Below, piece after piece: positions 37,112 to 51,800 of a stretch of DNA of 64,000 nt. Each line of letters starts with the position of its first letter. Position 1 is the first letter of the stretch. This DNA is from Posidonia oceanica. Lineage: Eukaryota; Streptophyta; Magnoliopsida; Alismatales; Posidoniaceae. Position numbers and translations under genes: made by a program. The DNA lies in NCBI GenBank assembly GCA_037176725.1, contig JAZBRS010000074.1, positions 67,212,001 to 67,276,000 on the forward strand, given 5' to 3'. A model generated the notes under the pieces. That model had not been told where the DNA came from. It was given only the letters and a program-made list of their open reading frames with translations, and ran no database searches.

Positions 37112-37147
37112 CCTTTCCGGTCGATAAGTCCGTAACTCATCATCCAA
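37112..37147 (+). repeat. Supernumerary A half in domain 2
   Basis: CCTTTCCGGTCGATAAG directly follows an A half that ends CATCGAA. The same arrangement is at 47,582-47,617. It resembles the A-A junction at 6,643 of domain 1 in both position within the variant order and sequence, so the two are probably the same old event. Confidence 0.82.
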
Positions 37148-40100
37148 CCTTTGCCGTCGATGGGTCCGAAACCTATCCTTTCTGGTCGATATGTCCGAAA
37201 CTTATCATCCTACCTTTGCGGTCGATGGGTCCCAAACCTATCCTTTCCGTTCGACAAGTCTGAAACTTATCATACAACCTTTGCGGTCGATAGGTCCGAA
37301 ACCAATCCTATCCGGTCGATAGGTACGTAACTTGTCATCAAACATTTGCGGTCGATGGGTCCGAAACCTATCCGATCCGGTCGATAAGTCCGTAACTTCT
37401 CATCCAACCTTTACGGTCGATGGGTCCGAAACCTATCCTTTCCGGTCGAAAAGTCCGAAACTTATCATCCAACCTTTGCGGTCGATGGGTCCTAAACCTA
37501 TCCTTTCCGGTCGATAAGTCCGTAACTTATCATACAACCTTCGCGGTCGATTGGTCCAAAACCTATCCTTTCCGGTCGATAACTCCGTTACTTTTCATCC
37601 AACCTTTGCGGTCGATAGGTCCGAAACATAACCTTTGCGGTCGATAAGTCCGAAACTTATCATCCAAGCTTTGCGGTCGATGGGTTTGAAACCTATCCTT
37701 TCCAGTCGATAAGTCCGTAATTTATCATCCAACCTTTGCGGTCGATGGGTCCGAAACCTATCCTTTCCGGTCGATAAGTCCGTAACTCATCATCCAACCT
37801 TTGCCGTCGATGGGTCCGAAACCTATCCTTTCCTGTCGATAAGTCCGAAACTTATCATCCGACCTTTGCGGTCGATGGGTCCCAAACCTATCCTTTCTGG
37901 TCGATAAGTCCGTAACTTATCATCCGACCGTTGCTGTCGATGGGTCCGAATCCTATCCTTTCCAGTCGATAAGTCCAAAACTTATCATCCAACCTTTGCG
38001 GTCGATGGGTCCAAAACCTATACTTTCCGGTCGATTAGTCCGAAAATTATCATCCAACCTTTGCGGTCGTTAGGTCCGAAACCTATCCTTTCCGGTCGAT
38101 AAGTCCGAAACATATCATCCAACCTTTGCGGTCGATGGGTCCGAAACCTATCCTTTCCGGTCGATATGTCTGTAACTTATCAGACAACCTTTGCGGTCGA
38201 TTAGTGCAAAACCTATCCTTTCCGGTCGATAAGTCCGTTACTTTTCATCCAACCTTTGCGGTCGATAGCTCCGAAACATATCCTTTCCGGTCGATAAGTC
38301 CGAAACTTATCATCCAACCTTTACGTTCGATAGGTCCGAAACCTATCCTTTTCGGTCGATAAGTCCGTAACTTATCATCCAACCAGTGCGGTCGATTGGT
38401 CCGAAACCTTTCCTTTCCGGTCGATAAGTCCGTAAATTATCATCCAACCTTTGCGGTCGATAGTTACGTAACCGATCCTATGCGGTCGATAGTCCGTAAC
38501 TTATCATCCAACCTTTGCGGTCGTTTGGTCCGAAACCTACCCTTTCCGGTCGATAAGTCTGTAACTTATCATCCAACCTTCGCGGTCGATCGCTCTGAAA
38601 CCTTTCCTTTCAGGTCGATAAGTCCGAAACTTATCATCCAACCTTTGCGGTCGATGGGTCCGAAACCTATCCTTTCCGGTTGATAAGTCCGTAACTTATC
38701 ATCCAACCGTTGCGGTCGATATGTCCGAAACCTATCCTTTCCGGTCGATAAGTCCGTAACTTATCATCCAACCTTTGTGTTAGATGGGTTCGAAACCTAT
38801 CCTTTCCGGTCGATAAGTCCGAAACTTATCATCCAAACATTGCGGTCGATGGGTCCGAAACCTATACTTTCCAGTCGATTTGTCCGAAACTTATCATCCA
38901 ACCTTTGCGGTCGTTGTGTCCGAAACCTATACTTTCTGGTCGATTAGTCCGAAACTTATCATCCAACCACTGCGGTCGATGGGTCCGAAACCAATCCTTT
39001 CCGTTCGAAAAGTCTGAAACTTATCATACTACCTTTGCGGTCGATAGGTCCCAAACCAATCCTATCCGGTCGATACGTACGTAACATATCATCAAACATT
39101 TGCGGTCGATGGGTCCGAAACCTATCCTATCCGGTCGATAAGTCCGTAACTTATCATCCAACCTTTGCGTTCGATGGGTCCGAAACCTATCCTTTCCGGT
39201 CGATAAGTCCGTAACTTATCATCCAACCGTTGCGGTCGATATGTCCGAAACCTATCCTTTCCGGTCGATAAGTCCGTAACTTATCTTCCAACCTTTGCGT
39301 TCGATGGGTTCGAAACCTATCCTTTCAAGTCGATAAGTCCATAACTTATCAACCAACCTTTGCGGTCGACGGGTCCGAAACCGATCCTTTCCGGTCGATA
39401 AGTCCGTAATTCATCATCCAACCTTTGCGGTCGATGGGTCCGAAACCAATCCTTTCCGGTCGATAAGTCCGTAATTTGTCATCCAACCTTTGCGGTCGAT
39501 GGGTCCGAAACCTATCCTTTCCAGTCGATAAGTCCGAAACATAACATCCAACCTTTGCGGTCGATGGGTCCGAAACCTATACTTTCTGGTCGATTTGTCT
39601 GAAACTTATCATCCAACCTTTGCGGTCGTTGGGTCCGAAACCTATACTTTCCGGTCGATTAGTCCGAAACTTATCATCTAACCACTGCGGTCGATGGGTA
39701 CAAAACCAATCCTTTTCGTTCGATAAGTCTGAAACTTATCATACAACCATTGCGGTCGATAGGTCCGAAACCAATCCTATCCGGTCGATACGTACGTAAC
39801 TTATCATCAAACATTTGCGGTCGTTGGGTCCGAAACCTATCCTATCCGGTCGATAAGTCCGTAACTTATCATCCAACTTTTGCGGTCGATGGGTACGAAA
39901 CCTATCCGTTCCGGCCGATAAGTCCGTAACTTATCATCCAACCTTTGCGGTCGATGGGTCCGAAACCTATCCTTTATAGTCGATAAGTCTGAAACTTATT
40001 ATCCAATCTTTGCGGTCAATGGGTCCAAAACCTATCCTTTCCGGTCCATAAGTCCGTAACTTATCATCCAACCTTTGCGGTCGATGGGTCCGAAACCTAT

Positions 40101-40985
40101 CCTTTCCAGTCGATAAGTCCGAAACTTATCATCCAACAATTGCGGTCGATGGGTCCGAAACCTATCCTCTCCGGTTGATAAGTCCGTAACTTATCATCCA
40201 ACCGTTGCGGTCGATATGTCCGAAACCTATCCTTTCCGGTCAATAAGTCCGTAACTTATCATCCAACCTTTGCGTTCGAGGGGTTCGAAACCTATCCTTT
40301 CAAGTCGATAAGTCCGTAACTTATCAACCAACCTTTGCGGTCGACGGGTCCGAAGCCTATCCTTTCCGGTCGATAAGTCCGTTATTTATCATCCAACCTT
40401 TGCAGTCGATGGGTCCGAAACCTATCCATTCCGGTCGATAAGTCCGTAACCCATCATCCAACCTTTGCGGTCGATGGGTCCGAAACCTATCCTTTCCAGT
40501 CGATAAGTCCGAAACATATCATCCAACCTTTGCGGTCGATGGGTCCGAAACCTATCCTTTCCAGTCGTTAAGTCCGAAACTTATCATCCAACCATTGCGG
40601 TAGATGGGTCCGAAACCTATACTTTCCGATCGATTTGTCTGAAACTTATCATCCAACCATTGCGGTCGATGGGTCCGAAACCTATACTTTCCGGTCGATT
40701 AGTCCGAAACTTATCATCCAACCACTGCGATCGATGGGTCCGAAACCAATCCTTTTCGTTCGATAAGTCTGAAACTTATCATACAACCTTTGCGGTCGAT
40801 AGGTCCGAAACCAATCCTATCCGGTCGATACCTACGTAACTTATCATCAAACATTTGCGGTCGATGGGTCCGAAACCTATCCTATCCGGTCGATAAGTCC
40901 GTAACTTACCTTCCAACCTTTGCGGTCGATGGGTCCGAAACCTATCCATTCCAGTCGATAAGTCCGTAACTTATCATCCAACCTC

Positions 40986-42415
40986 TGCGGTCGATGAGTC
41001 CGAAACCTATCCTTTCCGGTCGATAAGTCCGTAACTTATCATCCAACCTTTGTGGTCGTTGGGTCCGAAACCTATCCTTTCCGGTCGATAAGTCCATAAC
41101 ATATCATCCAACCTTTGCGGTCGTTGGGTTCGAAACCGATCCTATCCGGTCGATAAGTCAGATACTTATCATCCAACCTTTGCGGTCGATGGGTCCAAAA
41201 CCTATCCTTTCCGGTCGATAAGTCTGTAACTTATCATCCAACCTTTGCGGTCGATCGGTCCGAAACCTATCCTTTCCGGTCGATAAGTCCGTAACTTATC
41301 ATCCAACCATTGTGGTCGATGGGTCCGAAACCTATCCTTTCCGATCGATAAGTCCGTAACTTATCATCCAACCTTTGTTGTCGATGGTTCCGAAACCTAT
41401 ACATTTCGGTCGATAAGTCCGGAACTTATCATCCAACCTTTGCTGTCGATGGGTCCAAAACCTATCCTTCCCGGTCGATAAGTCCGTAACTTATCATCCA
41501 ACCTTTGCGGTCGATGGGTCCGCAACCTATCCTTTCCAGTCGATTAGTCCGATACTTATCATCCAACCTTTGCGGTCGATGGGTCCGAAACCTATCCTAT
41601 CCGGTCGATAAGTCCGTAACTTATCATCCAACCTTTGCGGTCGATGGGTCCGAAACCTATCCTTTCCGGTCGATAAGTCCGTAACTTATCATCCAACCTC
41701 TGCGGTCGATGAGTCCGAAACCTATCCTTTCCGGTCGATAACTACGTAACTTATCATCCAACCTTTGCGGTCGTTGGGTCCGAAACCTATCCTTTCCGGT
41801 CGATAAGTCCATAACATATCATCCAACTTTTGCGGTCGTTGGGTTCGAAACCGATCCTATCCGGTCGATAAGTCAGAAATTTATCATCCAACCTTTGCGG
41901 TCGATGGGTCCAAAACCTACACTTTCCGGTCGATAAGTCCGTAACTTATCATCCAACCTTTGCGGTCGATCGGTCCGAAACCTATCCTTTCCGGTCGATA
42001 AGTCCGTAACTTATCATCCAACCATTGTGGTCGATGGGTCCGAAACCTATCCTTTCCGATCGATAAGTCCGTAACTTATCATCCAACCTTTGCTGTCGAT
42101 GGGTCCGAAACCTATACTTTCCGGTCGATAAGCCCTAAACTTATCATCCAACCTTTGCAGTCGATGGGTCCAAAACCTATCCTTTCCGGTCGATAAGTCC
42201 GTAACTTATCATCCAACCATTGCGGTCGATGGGTCCGCAACCTATCCTTTCCAGTCGATAAGTCCGATACTTATCATCCAACCATTGCGGTCGATGGGTC
42301 CGATACCTATCCTTTCCGGTTGATAAGTCCGTAACTTATCATCGAACCTTTGCGGTCGATAGGTCCGAAACCTATCCTTTCCGGTCGATACGTCCGTAAC
42401 TTATCATCCAACCTT
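40986..42415 (+). repeat. 11-monomer tandem duplication (715 bp)
   Basis: TGCGGTCGATGAGTCCG occurs at 40,986 and 41,701. It is followed in both runs by GTCGTTGGG, ATAACATATC, GTCGTTGGGTTCG, GTCAGA, GATCGG, the CCATTGTGG monomer and GGGTCCGCAACC. The pair is also present at 51,456 and 52,171 (copy 2), and at 61,074 and 61,789 in domain 3. It therefore predates the separation of domains 2 and 3, but it is absent from the first domain 3 unit. Confidence 0.85.
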
Positions 42416-45400
42416 TGCGGTCGATGGGTTCAAAACCTATCCTTTCTAGTCGATAAGTCTGTAATTTTTCATCCAACCTTTGCGGTCGATGGGTCCGAAA
42501 CCTATCCTTTCCGGTCGATTAGTCCGTAACTTATCATCCAACCTTTGCGGTCGATAGGTCCGAAACCTATCCTTCCCAGTCGATATGTCCGAAACTTATC
42601 ATCCAACCTTTGCTGTCGATGGGTCCAAAACCTATCCTTTCCGGCCGATAAGTCCGTAACTTATCATCCAACCTTTGCGGTCGATGGGTCCGCATCCTAT
42701 CCTTTCCAGTCGATAAGTCCGATACTTATCATCCAACCTTTGCGGTCGATGGGTCCGAAACCTATCCTATCCGGTTGATAAGTCCGTAACTTATCATCCA
42801 ACCTTTGCGGTCGATAGGTCCGAAACCTATCCTTTCCGGTCGAAAAGTCCGTAACTTATCATCCAACCTTTGTGGTCGATGGGTTCGAAACCTATACTTT
42901 CTAGTCGATTAGTACGTAACTTATAATCCAACCTTTGCTGTCGACGGGTCCGAAACCTATCCTTTCCGGTGGATAAGTCCGTAATTTATCATCCAACCTT
43001 CGCAGTCGATGGGTCTGAAACCTATCCTTTCCGGTCGATAAGTCCGTAATTTATCATCCAACCTTTGCGGTCGATGGGTCCGAAACCTATCCTTTCCAGT
43101 TGATAAGTCCGTAACTTGTCATCCAACCTTTGCGGTCGACGGGTCCGAAACCTATCCTTTCCGGTCGATAAGTCCGTAATTTATCATCCAACCTTTGCGG
43201 TCGATGGGTCCGAAACCTATCCATTCCGGTTGATAAGTCCGTAACTTATCATCCAACCTTTGCGGTCGATAGGTCCGAAACCTATCCTTTCCGGTCGATA
43301 AGTCCGTAACTTTTCATCCAACCCTTGCTGTCGATGGGTTCGAAACCAATCCTTTCTTGTCGATAAGTCCGTAACTTATCATCCAGCCTTTGCGGTCGAC
43401 GGGTCCGAAACCTATCATTTCTGGTCGATAAGTCCGTAATTTTTCATCCAACCTTTGCAGTCGATGGGTCCGAAACCAATCCTTTCCGGTTGATAAGTCA
43501 GTAACTCTTCATCCAACCTTTGCGGTCGATGGGTCCGAAACCTATCATTTCCAATCGATAAGTCCGTAACTTATCATCCAACCTTTGCGGTCGACGGGTC
43601 CGAAACCTATCCTTTCCGGTCGATAAGTCCGTAATTTATCATCCAACCATTGCGGTCGATGGGTCCGAAGCCTATCCTTTCCGGTCGTTAAGTCCATAAT
43701 TTATCATCCAACCGTTGCGGTCGATGGGTCTGAAAACTATCCTTTCCGGTCGATAAGTCCGTAACTCATCATCCATCCTTTGCGGTTGATGGGTCCGAAA
43801 GCTATCCTTTCCGGTCGATAAGTCCGTAACATATCATCCAACCTTTGCGGTCGTTGGTTTCGGAAACTATCCTTTCCGGTCGGTAAGTCCGTAACTTATC
43901 ATCCAACCTTTGCGGTCGTTGGGTCCGAAACCTATCCTTTCCGGTCGATAAGCCTGAAAATTATAATCCAACCTTTGTGGTCGATGGGTCCCAAACCTAT
44001 CCTTTCCGGTCGATAAGTCCGTAACTTATCATCCAACCTTTGCGGTCGAAAGGTCCGAAACCTATCCATTCCGATCGATAAGTCCGTAACTTATCATCCA
44101 ACCTTTGCGGACGATGGGTCCGAAACCTATCCTTCCGATCGATAAGTCCGTAACTTATCATCCAACCTTTGCGGTCGATGGGTTCAAAACCAATCCTTTC
44201 TAGTCGATAAGTCTGTAATTTATCATCCAACCTTTGCGGTCGATGGGTCCGAAACCTCTCCTTTCCGGTCGATAAGTCCGTAAACTATCATCCAACCGTT
44301 GCTGTCGAAGGGTCCGAATCCTATCCATTCCGGTCGATAAGTCCATTACTTATCATCCAACCATTGCGGTCAATGGGTCCGAAACCTATCCTTTCCGGTC
44401 GATAAGTCCGAAACTTATCATCCAACCATTGCGGTCGATGGTTCCGAAACCTATCCTTTCCGATCGATAAGTCCGTAACTTATCATCCAACCTTTGCTGT
44501 CGATGGGTCCGAAACCTATACTTTCCGGTCAATAAGTCCGAAACTTATCATCCAACCAATGCAGTCGTTGGGTCCGAAACCTATCCTTTCCGGTCGATAA
44601 GTCCGAAACTTATCAGCCAACATTTGCAGTCGATAGGTCCGAAACTTATCCTTTCCGGTCGATAAGTCCGAAACTTATCGTCCCACCTTTGCGGTCGATG
44701 GGTCCGAAACCTATCCTTTCCGGTCGATAAGTCCGAAACTTATCATTCATCCTTTGCCGTCGATAGGTCTAAAACCGAACTTTTCCAGTCGATAAGTCCG
44801 AAACTTATCCTCCAACCTTTGCGGTCGATGGGTCCGAAACCTATCCTTTCCGGTAGATAAGTCCGTAACTTATCATCCAACCGTTGCGGTTGATATGTCC
44901 GAAACCTATCCTTTCCGGTCGATAAGTAAGTAACTTATCATCCAACCTTTGCGTTCGATGGGTTCGAAACCTATCCTATCAAGTCGATAAGTCCGTAACG
45001 TATCAACCAACCTTTGCGGTCGACGGGTCCGAAACCTATCTTTTCCGGTCGATAAGTCCGTAATTTATCATCCAACCTTTGCAGTCGATGGGTCCGAAAC
45101 CTATCCTTTCCGGTGGGTATGTCTGTAACTCATCATCCAACCATTGCGGTCGATGGGTCCGAAACCTATCCAATCCAGTCGATAAGTCCGTAACTTATCA
45201 TCCAACCTTTGCGGTTGATGGGTTCAAAACCTATCCTATCAAGTCGATTAGTCTGTAATTTATCATCCAACCTTTGCGGTCGATGGGTCTGAAACCTCTC
45301 CTTTCGGGTCGATAAGTCCGTAAATTATCATCCAACCGTTGCGGTCGATATGTCCGAAACCTATCCTTTCCGGTCGATAAGTCCGAAACTTATCATCCAA

Positions 45401-45840
45401 CCATTGCGGTCGATGGGTCCGAAACCTAACCTTTCCGATCGATAAGTCCGTAACTTATCATCCAACCTTTGCTGTCGATGGGTCCGAAACCTATACATTC
45501 CGGTCAATACGTCCGAAACTTATCATCCAACCTTTGCAGTCGAAGGGTCCGAAACCTATCCTTTCCGGTCGATAAGTCCGAAACTTATCAGCCAACCTTT
45601 GCAGTCGATAGGTCCGAAACCTATCCTTTCCGGTCGATAAGTCCGAAACTTTTCGTCCAACCTTTGCGGTCGATGGGTCCGAAACCTATCCTTTCCGGTC
45701 GATAAGTCCGAAACTTATCATCCAACCTTTGCCGTCGATAGGTCTAAAACCTATCCTTTCCGGTCGATAAGTCCGAAACTTATCATCCAACCTTTGCGGT
45801 CGATAGGTACGAAACCTATCCTTTCCGGTCGATAAGTCCG

Positions 45841-48800
45841 TAACTTAACATCCAACCTTTGCTGTCGATGGGTCCGAAACCTATACTTTCCGGTCAATAA
45901 GTCCGAAACATATCATCCAACCTTTGCGGTCGATGGGTCCGAAACCTATCCTTTCCGGTCGATAAGTCCGAAACTTATCAGCCAACCTTTGCAGTCGATA
46001 GGTCCGAAACATATCATTTCCGGTCGATAAGTCCGAAACTTATCGTCCAACCTTTGCGGTCGATGGGTCCGAAACCTATCTTTTCCGGTCGATAAGTCCG
46101 AAAATTATCATCCAACCATTGCGGTCGATAGGTCTGAAACCTATCCTTTCCGGTCGATAAGTCCGTAACTTATCATCCAACCTTTGAGATCGATCGGTCT
46201 GAAAACTATCCTTTCCGGTCGATAAGTCCGAAACTTATCATCCAACCTTTGCAGTCGATGGGTCCAAAACCTATCCTTTCCGGTAGATAAGTCCGTAATT
46301 TAACATCCAACCGTTGCGGTCGATATGTCCGAAACCTATCCTTTCCGGTCGATAAGTAAGTAACTTATCATCCTACCTTTGCGTTCGATGGGTTCGAAAC
46401 CTATCCTTGCAAGTCGATAAGTCCGTAACTTATCAACCAACCTTTGCGGTCGACGGGTCCGAAACCTATCCTTTCCGGTCGATAAGTCCGTAATTTATCA
46501 TCCAACCTTTGCATTCGATGGGTCCGAAACCTATCCTTTCTGGTCGGTAAGTCCGTAACTCATCATCCAACCTTAGCGGTCGATGGGTCCGAAACCTTTC
46601 CTTTCTAGTCGATAACTCCGTAACTTATCATCTAACCTTTGCGGTCGACGGGTCCGAAACCTATCCTTTCCGGTTGACAAGTCCGTAGTTTATCATCCAA
46701 CCTTTGCGGTCGATGGGTCCAAAACCTATCCTTTCCGGTCGATAAGTCCGTAACTCTTCATCCAACCTTTGCCGTCGATGGGTCCGAAACCAATCCTTTC
46801 CGGTCGATAAGTCTGAAACTTATCATCCTACCTTTGCGGTCGATGGGTCCCAAACCTATCCTTCCTGGTCGATAAGTCCGTAACTTATCATCCGACCGTT
46901 GCGGTCGATGGGTCCGAATCCTATCCTTTCCAGTCGATAAGTCCGAAACTTATCATCCAACCTTTGCGGTCGATGGGTCCGAAACCTATACTTTCCAGTC
47001 GATAAGTCCGTAACTCATCATCCAACCTTTGCCGTCGATGGGTCCGAAACCAATCCTTTCCGGTCGATAAGTCTGAAACTTATCATCCTACCTTTGCGGT
47101 CGATGGGTCCCAAACCTATCCTTCCTGGTCGATAAGTCCGTAACTTATCATCCGACCGTTGCGGTCGATGGGTCCGAATCCTATCCTTTCCAGTCGATAA
47201 GTCCGAAACTTATCATCCAACCTTTGCGGTCGATAAGTCCGTAACTCATCATCCAACCTTTGCCGTCGATGGGTCCGAAACCTATCCTTTCCGGTCGATA
47301 AGTCCGAAACTTATCATCCTACCTTTGCGGTCGATGGGTCCCAAACCTATCCTTTCCGTTCGATAAGTCTGAAACTTATCATACAACCGTTGCGGTCGAT
47401 GGGTCCCAAACCTATCCTTTCTGGTCGATAAGTCTGTAACATATCATCCGACCGTTGCGGTCGATGGGTCGGAATCCTATCCTTTCCAGTTGATAAGTCC
47501 GAAACTTATCATACAACCTTTGCGGTCGATGGGTCCGAAACCAATACTTTCCGGTCGAATAGTCTGAAACTTATCATCGAACCTTTCCGGTCGATAAGTC
47601 CGTAACTCATCATCCAACCTTTGCCGTCGATGGGTCCGAAACCTATCCTTTCTGGTCGATATGTCCGAAACTTATCATCCTACCTTTGCGGTCGATGGGT
47701 CCCAAACCTATCCTTTCCGTTCGACAAGTCTGAAACTTATCATACAACCTTTGCGGTCGATAGGTCCGAAACCAATCCTATCCGGTCGATAGGTACGTAA
47801 CTTGTCATCAAACATTTGCGGTCGATGGGTCCGAAACCTATCCGATCCGGTCGATAAGTCCGTAACTTCTCATCCAACCTTTACGGTCGATGGGTCCGAA
47901 ACCTATCCTTTCCGGTCGAAAAGTCCGAAACTTATCATCCAACCTTTGCGGTCGATGGGTCCTAAACCTATCCTTTCCGGTCGATAAGTCCGTAACTTAT
48001 CATACAACCTTCGCGGTCGATTGGTCCAAAACCTATCCTTTCCGGTCGATAACTCCGTTACTTTTCATCCAACCTTTGCGGTCGATAGGTCCGAAACATA
48101 ACCTTTGCGGTCGATAAGTCCGAAACTTATCATCCAAGCTTTGCGGTCGATGGGTTTGAAACCTATCCTTTCCAGTCGATAAGTCCGTAATTTATCATCC
48201 AACCTTTGCGGTCGATGGGTCCGAAACCTATCCTTTCCGGTCGATAAGTCCGTAACTCATCATCCAACCTTTGCCGTCGATGGGTCCGAAACCTATCCTT
48301 TCCTGTCGATAAGTCCGAAACTTATCATCCGACCTTTGCGGTCGATGGGTCCCAAACCTATCCTTTCTGGTCGATAAGTCCGTAACTTATCATCCGACCG
48401 TTGCTGTCGATGGGTCCGAATCCTATCCTTTCCAGTCGATAAGTCCAAAACTTATCATCCAACCTTTGCGGTCGATGGGTCCAAAACCTATACTTTCCGG
48501 TCGATTAGTCCGAAAATTATCATCCAACCTTTGCGGTCGTTAGGTCCGAAACCTATCCTTTCCGGTCGATAAGTCCGAAACATATCATCCAACCTTTGCG
48601 GTCGATGGGTCCGAAACCTATCCTTTCCGGTCGATATGTCTGTAACTTATCAGACAACCTTTGCGGTCGATTAGTGCAAAACCTATCCTTTCCGGTCGAT
48701 AAGTCCGTTACTTTTCATCCAACCTTTGCGGTCGATAGCTCCGAAACATATCCTTTCCGGTCGATAAGTCCGAAACTTATCATCCAACCTTTACGTTCGA

Positions 48801-51800
48801 TAGGTCCGAAACCTATCCTTTTCGGTCGATAAGTCCGTAACTTATCATCCAACCAGTGCGGTCGATGGGTCCGAAACCTTTCCTTTCCGGTCGATAAGTC
48901 CGTAAATTATCATCCAACCTTTGCGGTCGATAGTTACGTAACCGATCCTATGCGGTCGATAGTCCGTAACTTATCATCCAACCTTTGCGGTCGTTTGGTC
49001 CGAAACCTACCCTTTCCGGTCGATAAGTCTGTAACTTATCATCCAACCTTCGCGGTCGATCGCTCTGAAACCTTTCCTTTCAGGTCGATAAGTCCGAAAC
49101 TTATCATCCAACCTTTGCGGTCGATGGGTCCGAAACCTATCCTTTCCGGTTGATAAGTCCGTAACTTATCATCCAACCGTTGCGGTCGATATGTCCGAAA
49201 CCTATCCTTTCCGGTCGATAAGTCCGTAACTTATCATCCAACCTTTGTGTTAGATGGGTTCGAAACCTATCCTTTCCGGTCGATAAGTCCGAAACTTATC
49301 ATCCAAACATTGCGGTCGATGGGTCCGAAACCTATACTTTCCAGTCGATTTGTCCGAAACTTATCATCCAACCTTTGCGGTCGTTGTGTCCGAAACCTAT
49401 ACTTTCTGGTCGATTAGTCCGAAACTTATCATCCAACCACTGCGGTCGATGGGTCCGAAACCAATCCTTTCCGTTCGAAAAGTCTGAAACTTATCATACT
49501 ACCTTTGCGGTCGATAGGTCCCAAACCAATCCTATCCGGTCGATACGTACGTAACATATCATCAAACATTTGCGGTCGATGGGTCCGAAACCTATCCTAT
49601 CCGGTCGATAAGTCCGTAACTTATCATCCAACCTTTGCGTTCGATGGGTCCGAAACCTATCCTTTCCGGTCGATAAGTCCGTAACTTATCATCCAACCGT
49701 TGCGGTCGATATGTCCGAAACCTATCCTTTCCGGTCGATAAGTCCGTAACTTATCTTCCAACCTTTGCGTTCGATGGGTTCGAAACCTATCCTTTCAAGT
49801 CGATAAGTCCATAACTTATCAACCAACCTTTGCGGTCGACGGGTCCGAAACCGATCCTTTCCGGTCGATAAGTCCGTAATTCATCATCCAACCTTTGCGG
49901 TCGATGGGTCCGAAACCAATCCTTTCCGGTCGATAAGTCCGTAATTTGTCATCCAACCTTTGCGGTCGATGGGTCCGAAACCTATCCTTTCCAGTCGATA
50001 AGTCCGAAACATAACATCCAACCTTTGCGGTCGATGGGTCCGAAACCTATACTTTCTGGTCGATTTGTCTGAAACTTATCATCCAACCTTTGCGGTCGTT
50101 GGGTCCGAAACCTATACTTTCCGGTCGATTAGTCCGAAACTTATCATCTAACCACTGCGGTCGATGGGTACAAAACCAATCCTTTTCGTTCGATAAGTCT
50201 GAAACTTATCATACAACCATTGCGGTCGATAGGTCCGAAACCAATCCTATCCGGTCGATACGTACGTAACTTATCATCAAACATTTGCGGTCGTTGGGTC
50301 CGAAACCTATCCTATCCGGTCGATAAGTCCGTAACTTATCATCCAACTTTTGCGGTCGATGGGTACGAAACCTATCCGTTCCGGCCGATAAGTCCGTAAC
50401 TTATCATCCAACCTTTGCGGTCGATGGGTCCGAAACCTATCCTTTATAGTCGATAAGTCTGAAACTTATTATCCAATCTTTGCGGTCAATGGGTCCAAAA
50501 CCTATCCTTTCCGGTCCATAAGTCCGTAACTTATCATCCAACCTTTGCGGTCGATGGGTCCGAAACCTATCCTTTCCAGTCGATAAGTCCGAAACTTATC
50601 ATCCAACAATTGCGGTCGATGGGTCCGAAACCTATCCTCTCCGGTTGATAAGTCCGTAACTTATCATCCAACCGTTGCGGTCGATATGTCCGAAACCTAT
50701 CCTTTCCGGTCAATAAGTCCGTAACTTATCATCCAACCTTTGCGTTCGAGGGGTTCGAAACCTATCCTTTCAAGTCGATAAGTCCGTAACTTATCAACCA
50801 ACCTTTGCGGTCGACGGGTCCGAAGCCTATCCTTTCCGGTCGATAAGTCCGTTATTTATCATCCAACCTTTGCAGTCGATGGGTCCGAAACCTATCCATT
50901 CCGGTCGATAAGTCCGTAACCCATCATCCAACCTTTGCGGTCGATGGGTCCGAAACCTATCCTTTCCAGTCGATAAGTCCGAAACATATCATCCAACCTT
51001 TGCGGTCGATGGGTCCGAAACCTATCCTTTCCAGTCGTTAAGTCCGAAACTTATCATCCAACCATTGCGGTAGATGGGTCCGAAACCTATACTTTCCGAT
51101 CGATTTGTCTGAAACTTATCATCCAACCATTGCGGTCGATGGGTCCGAAACCTATACTTTCCGGTCGATTAGTCCGAAACTTATCATCCAACCACTGCGA
51201 TCGATGGGTCCGAAACCAATCCTTTTCGTTCGATAAGTCTGAAACTTATCATACAACCTTTGCGGTCGATAGGTCCGAAACCAATCCTATCCGGTCGATA
51301 CCTACGTAACTTATCATCAAACATTTGCGGTCGATGGGTCCGAAACCTATCCTATCCGGTCGATAAGTCCGTAACTTACCTTCCAACCTTTGCGGTCGAT
51401 GGGTCCGAAACCTATCCATTCCAGTCGATAAGTCCGTAACTTATCATCCAACCTCTGCGGTCGATGAGTCCGAAACCTATCCTTTCCGGTCGATAAGTCC
51501 GTAACTTATCATCCAACCTTTGTGGTCGTTGGGTCCGAAACCTATCCTTTCCGGTCGATAAGTCCATAACATATCATCCAACCTTTGCGGTCGTTGGGTT
51601 CGAAACCGATCCTATCCGGTCGATAAGTCAGATACTTATCATCCAACCTTTGCGGTCGATGGGTCCAAAACCTATCCTTTCCGGTCGATAAGTCTGTAAC
51701 TTATCATCCAACCTTTGCGGTCGATCGGTCCGAAACCTATCCTTTCCGGTCGATAAGTCCGTAACTTATCATCCAACCATTGTGGTCGATGGGTCCGAAA

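Larger units (their letters stand above)
35371..45840 (+). repeat. Domain 2 HOR, copy 1 (10,470 bp)
   Basis: Every marker in this interval recurs 10,470 bp downstream. The length equals 160 monomers (10,400) plus two extra A halves (36,751-36,786 and 37,112-37,147) minus two single-base deletions (GATAGTCCG near 38,489; CCTTCCGATC near 44,132). The first 410 bp matches the tail of domain 1 (23,371-23,780 and onward). The remainder keeps domain 1 variant order in places (for example AACCAGTGCGG, GATCGG, TTCGATGGGTTCG, TACGTACGTA) but with its own substitutions. From about 39,870 on it resembles domain 3. Confidence 0.92.
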
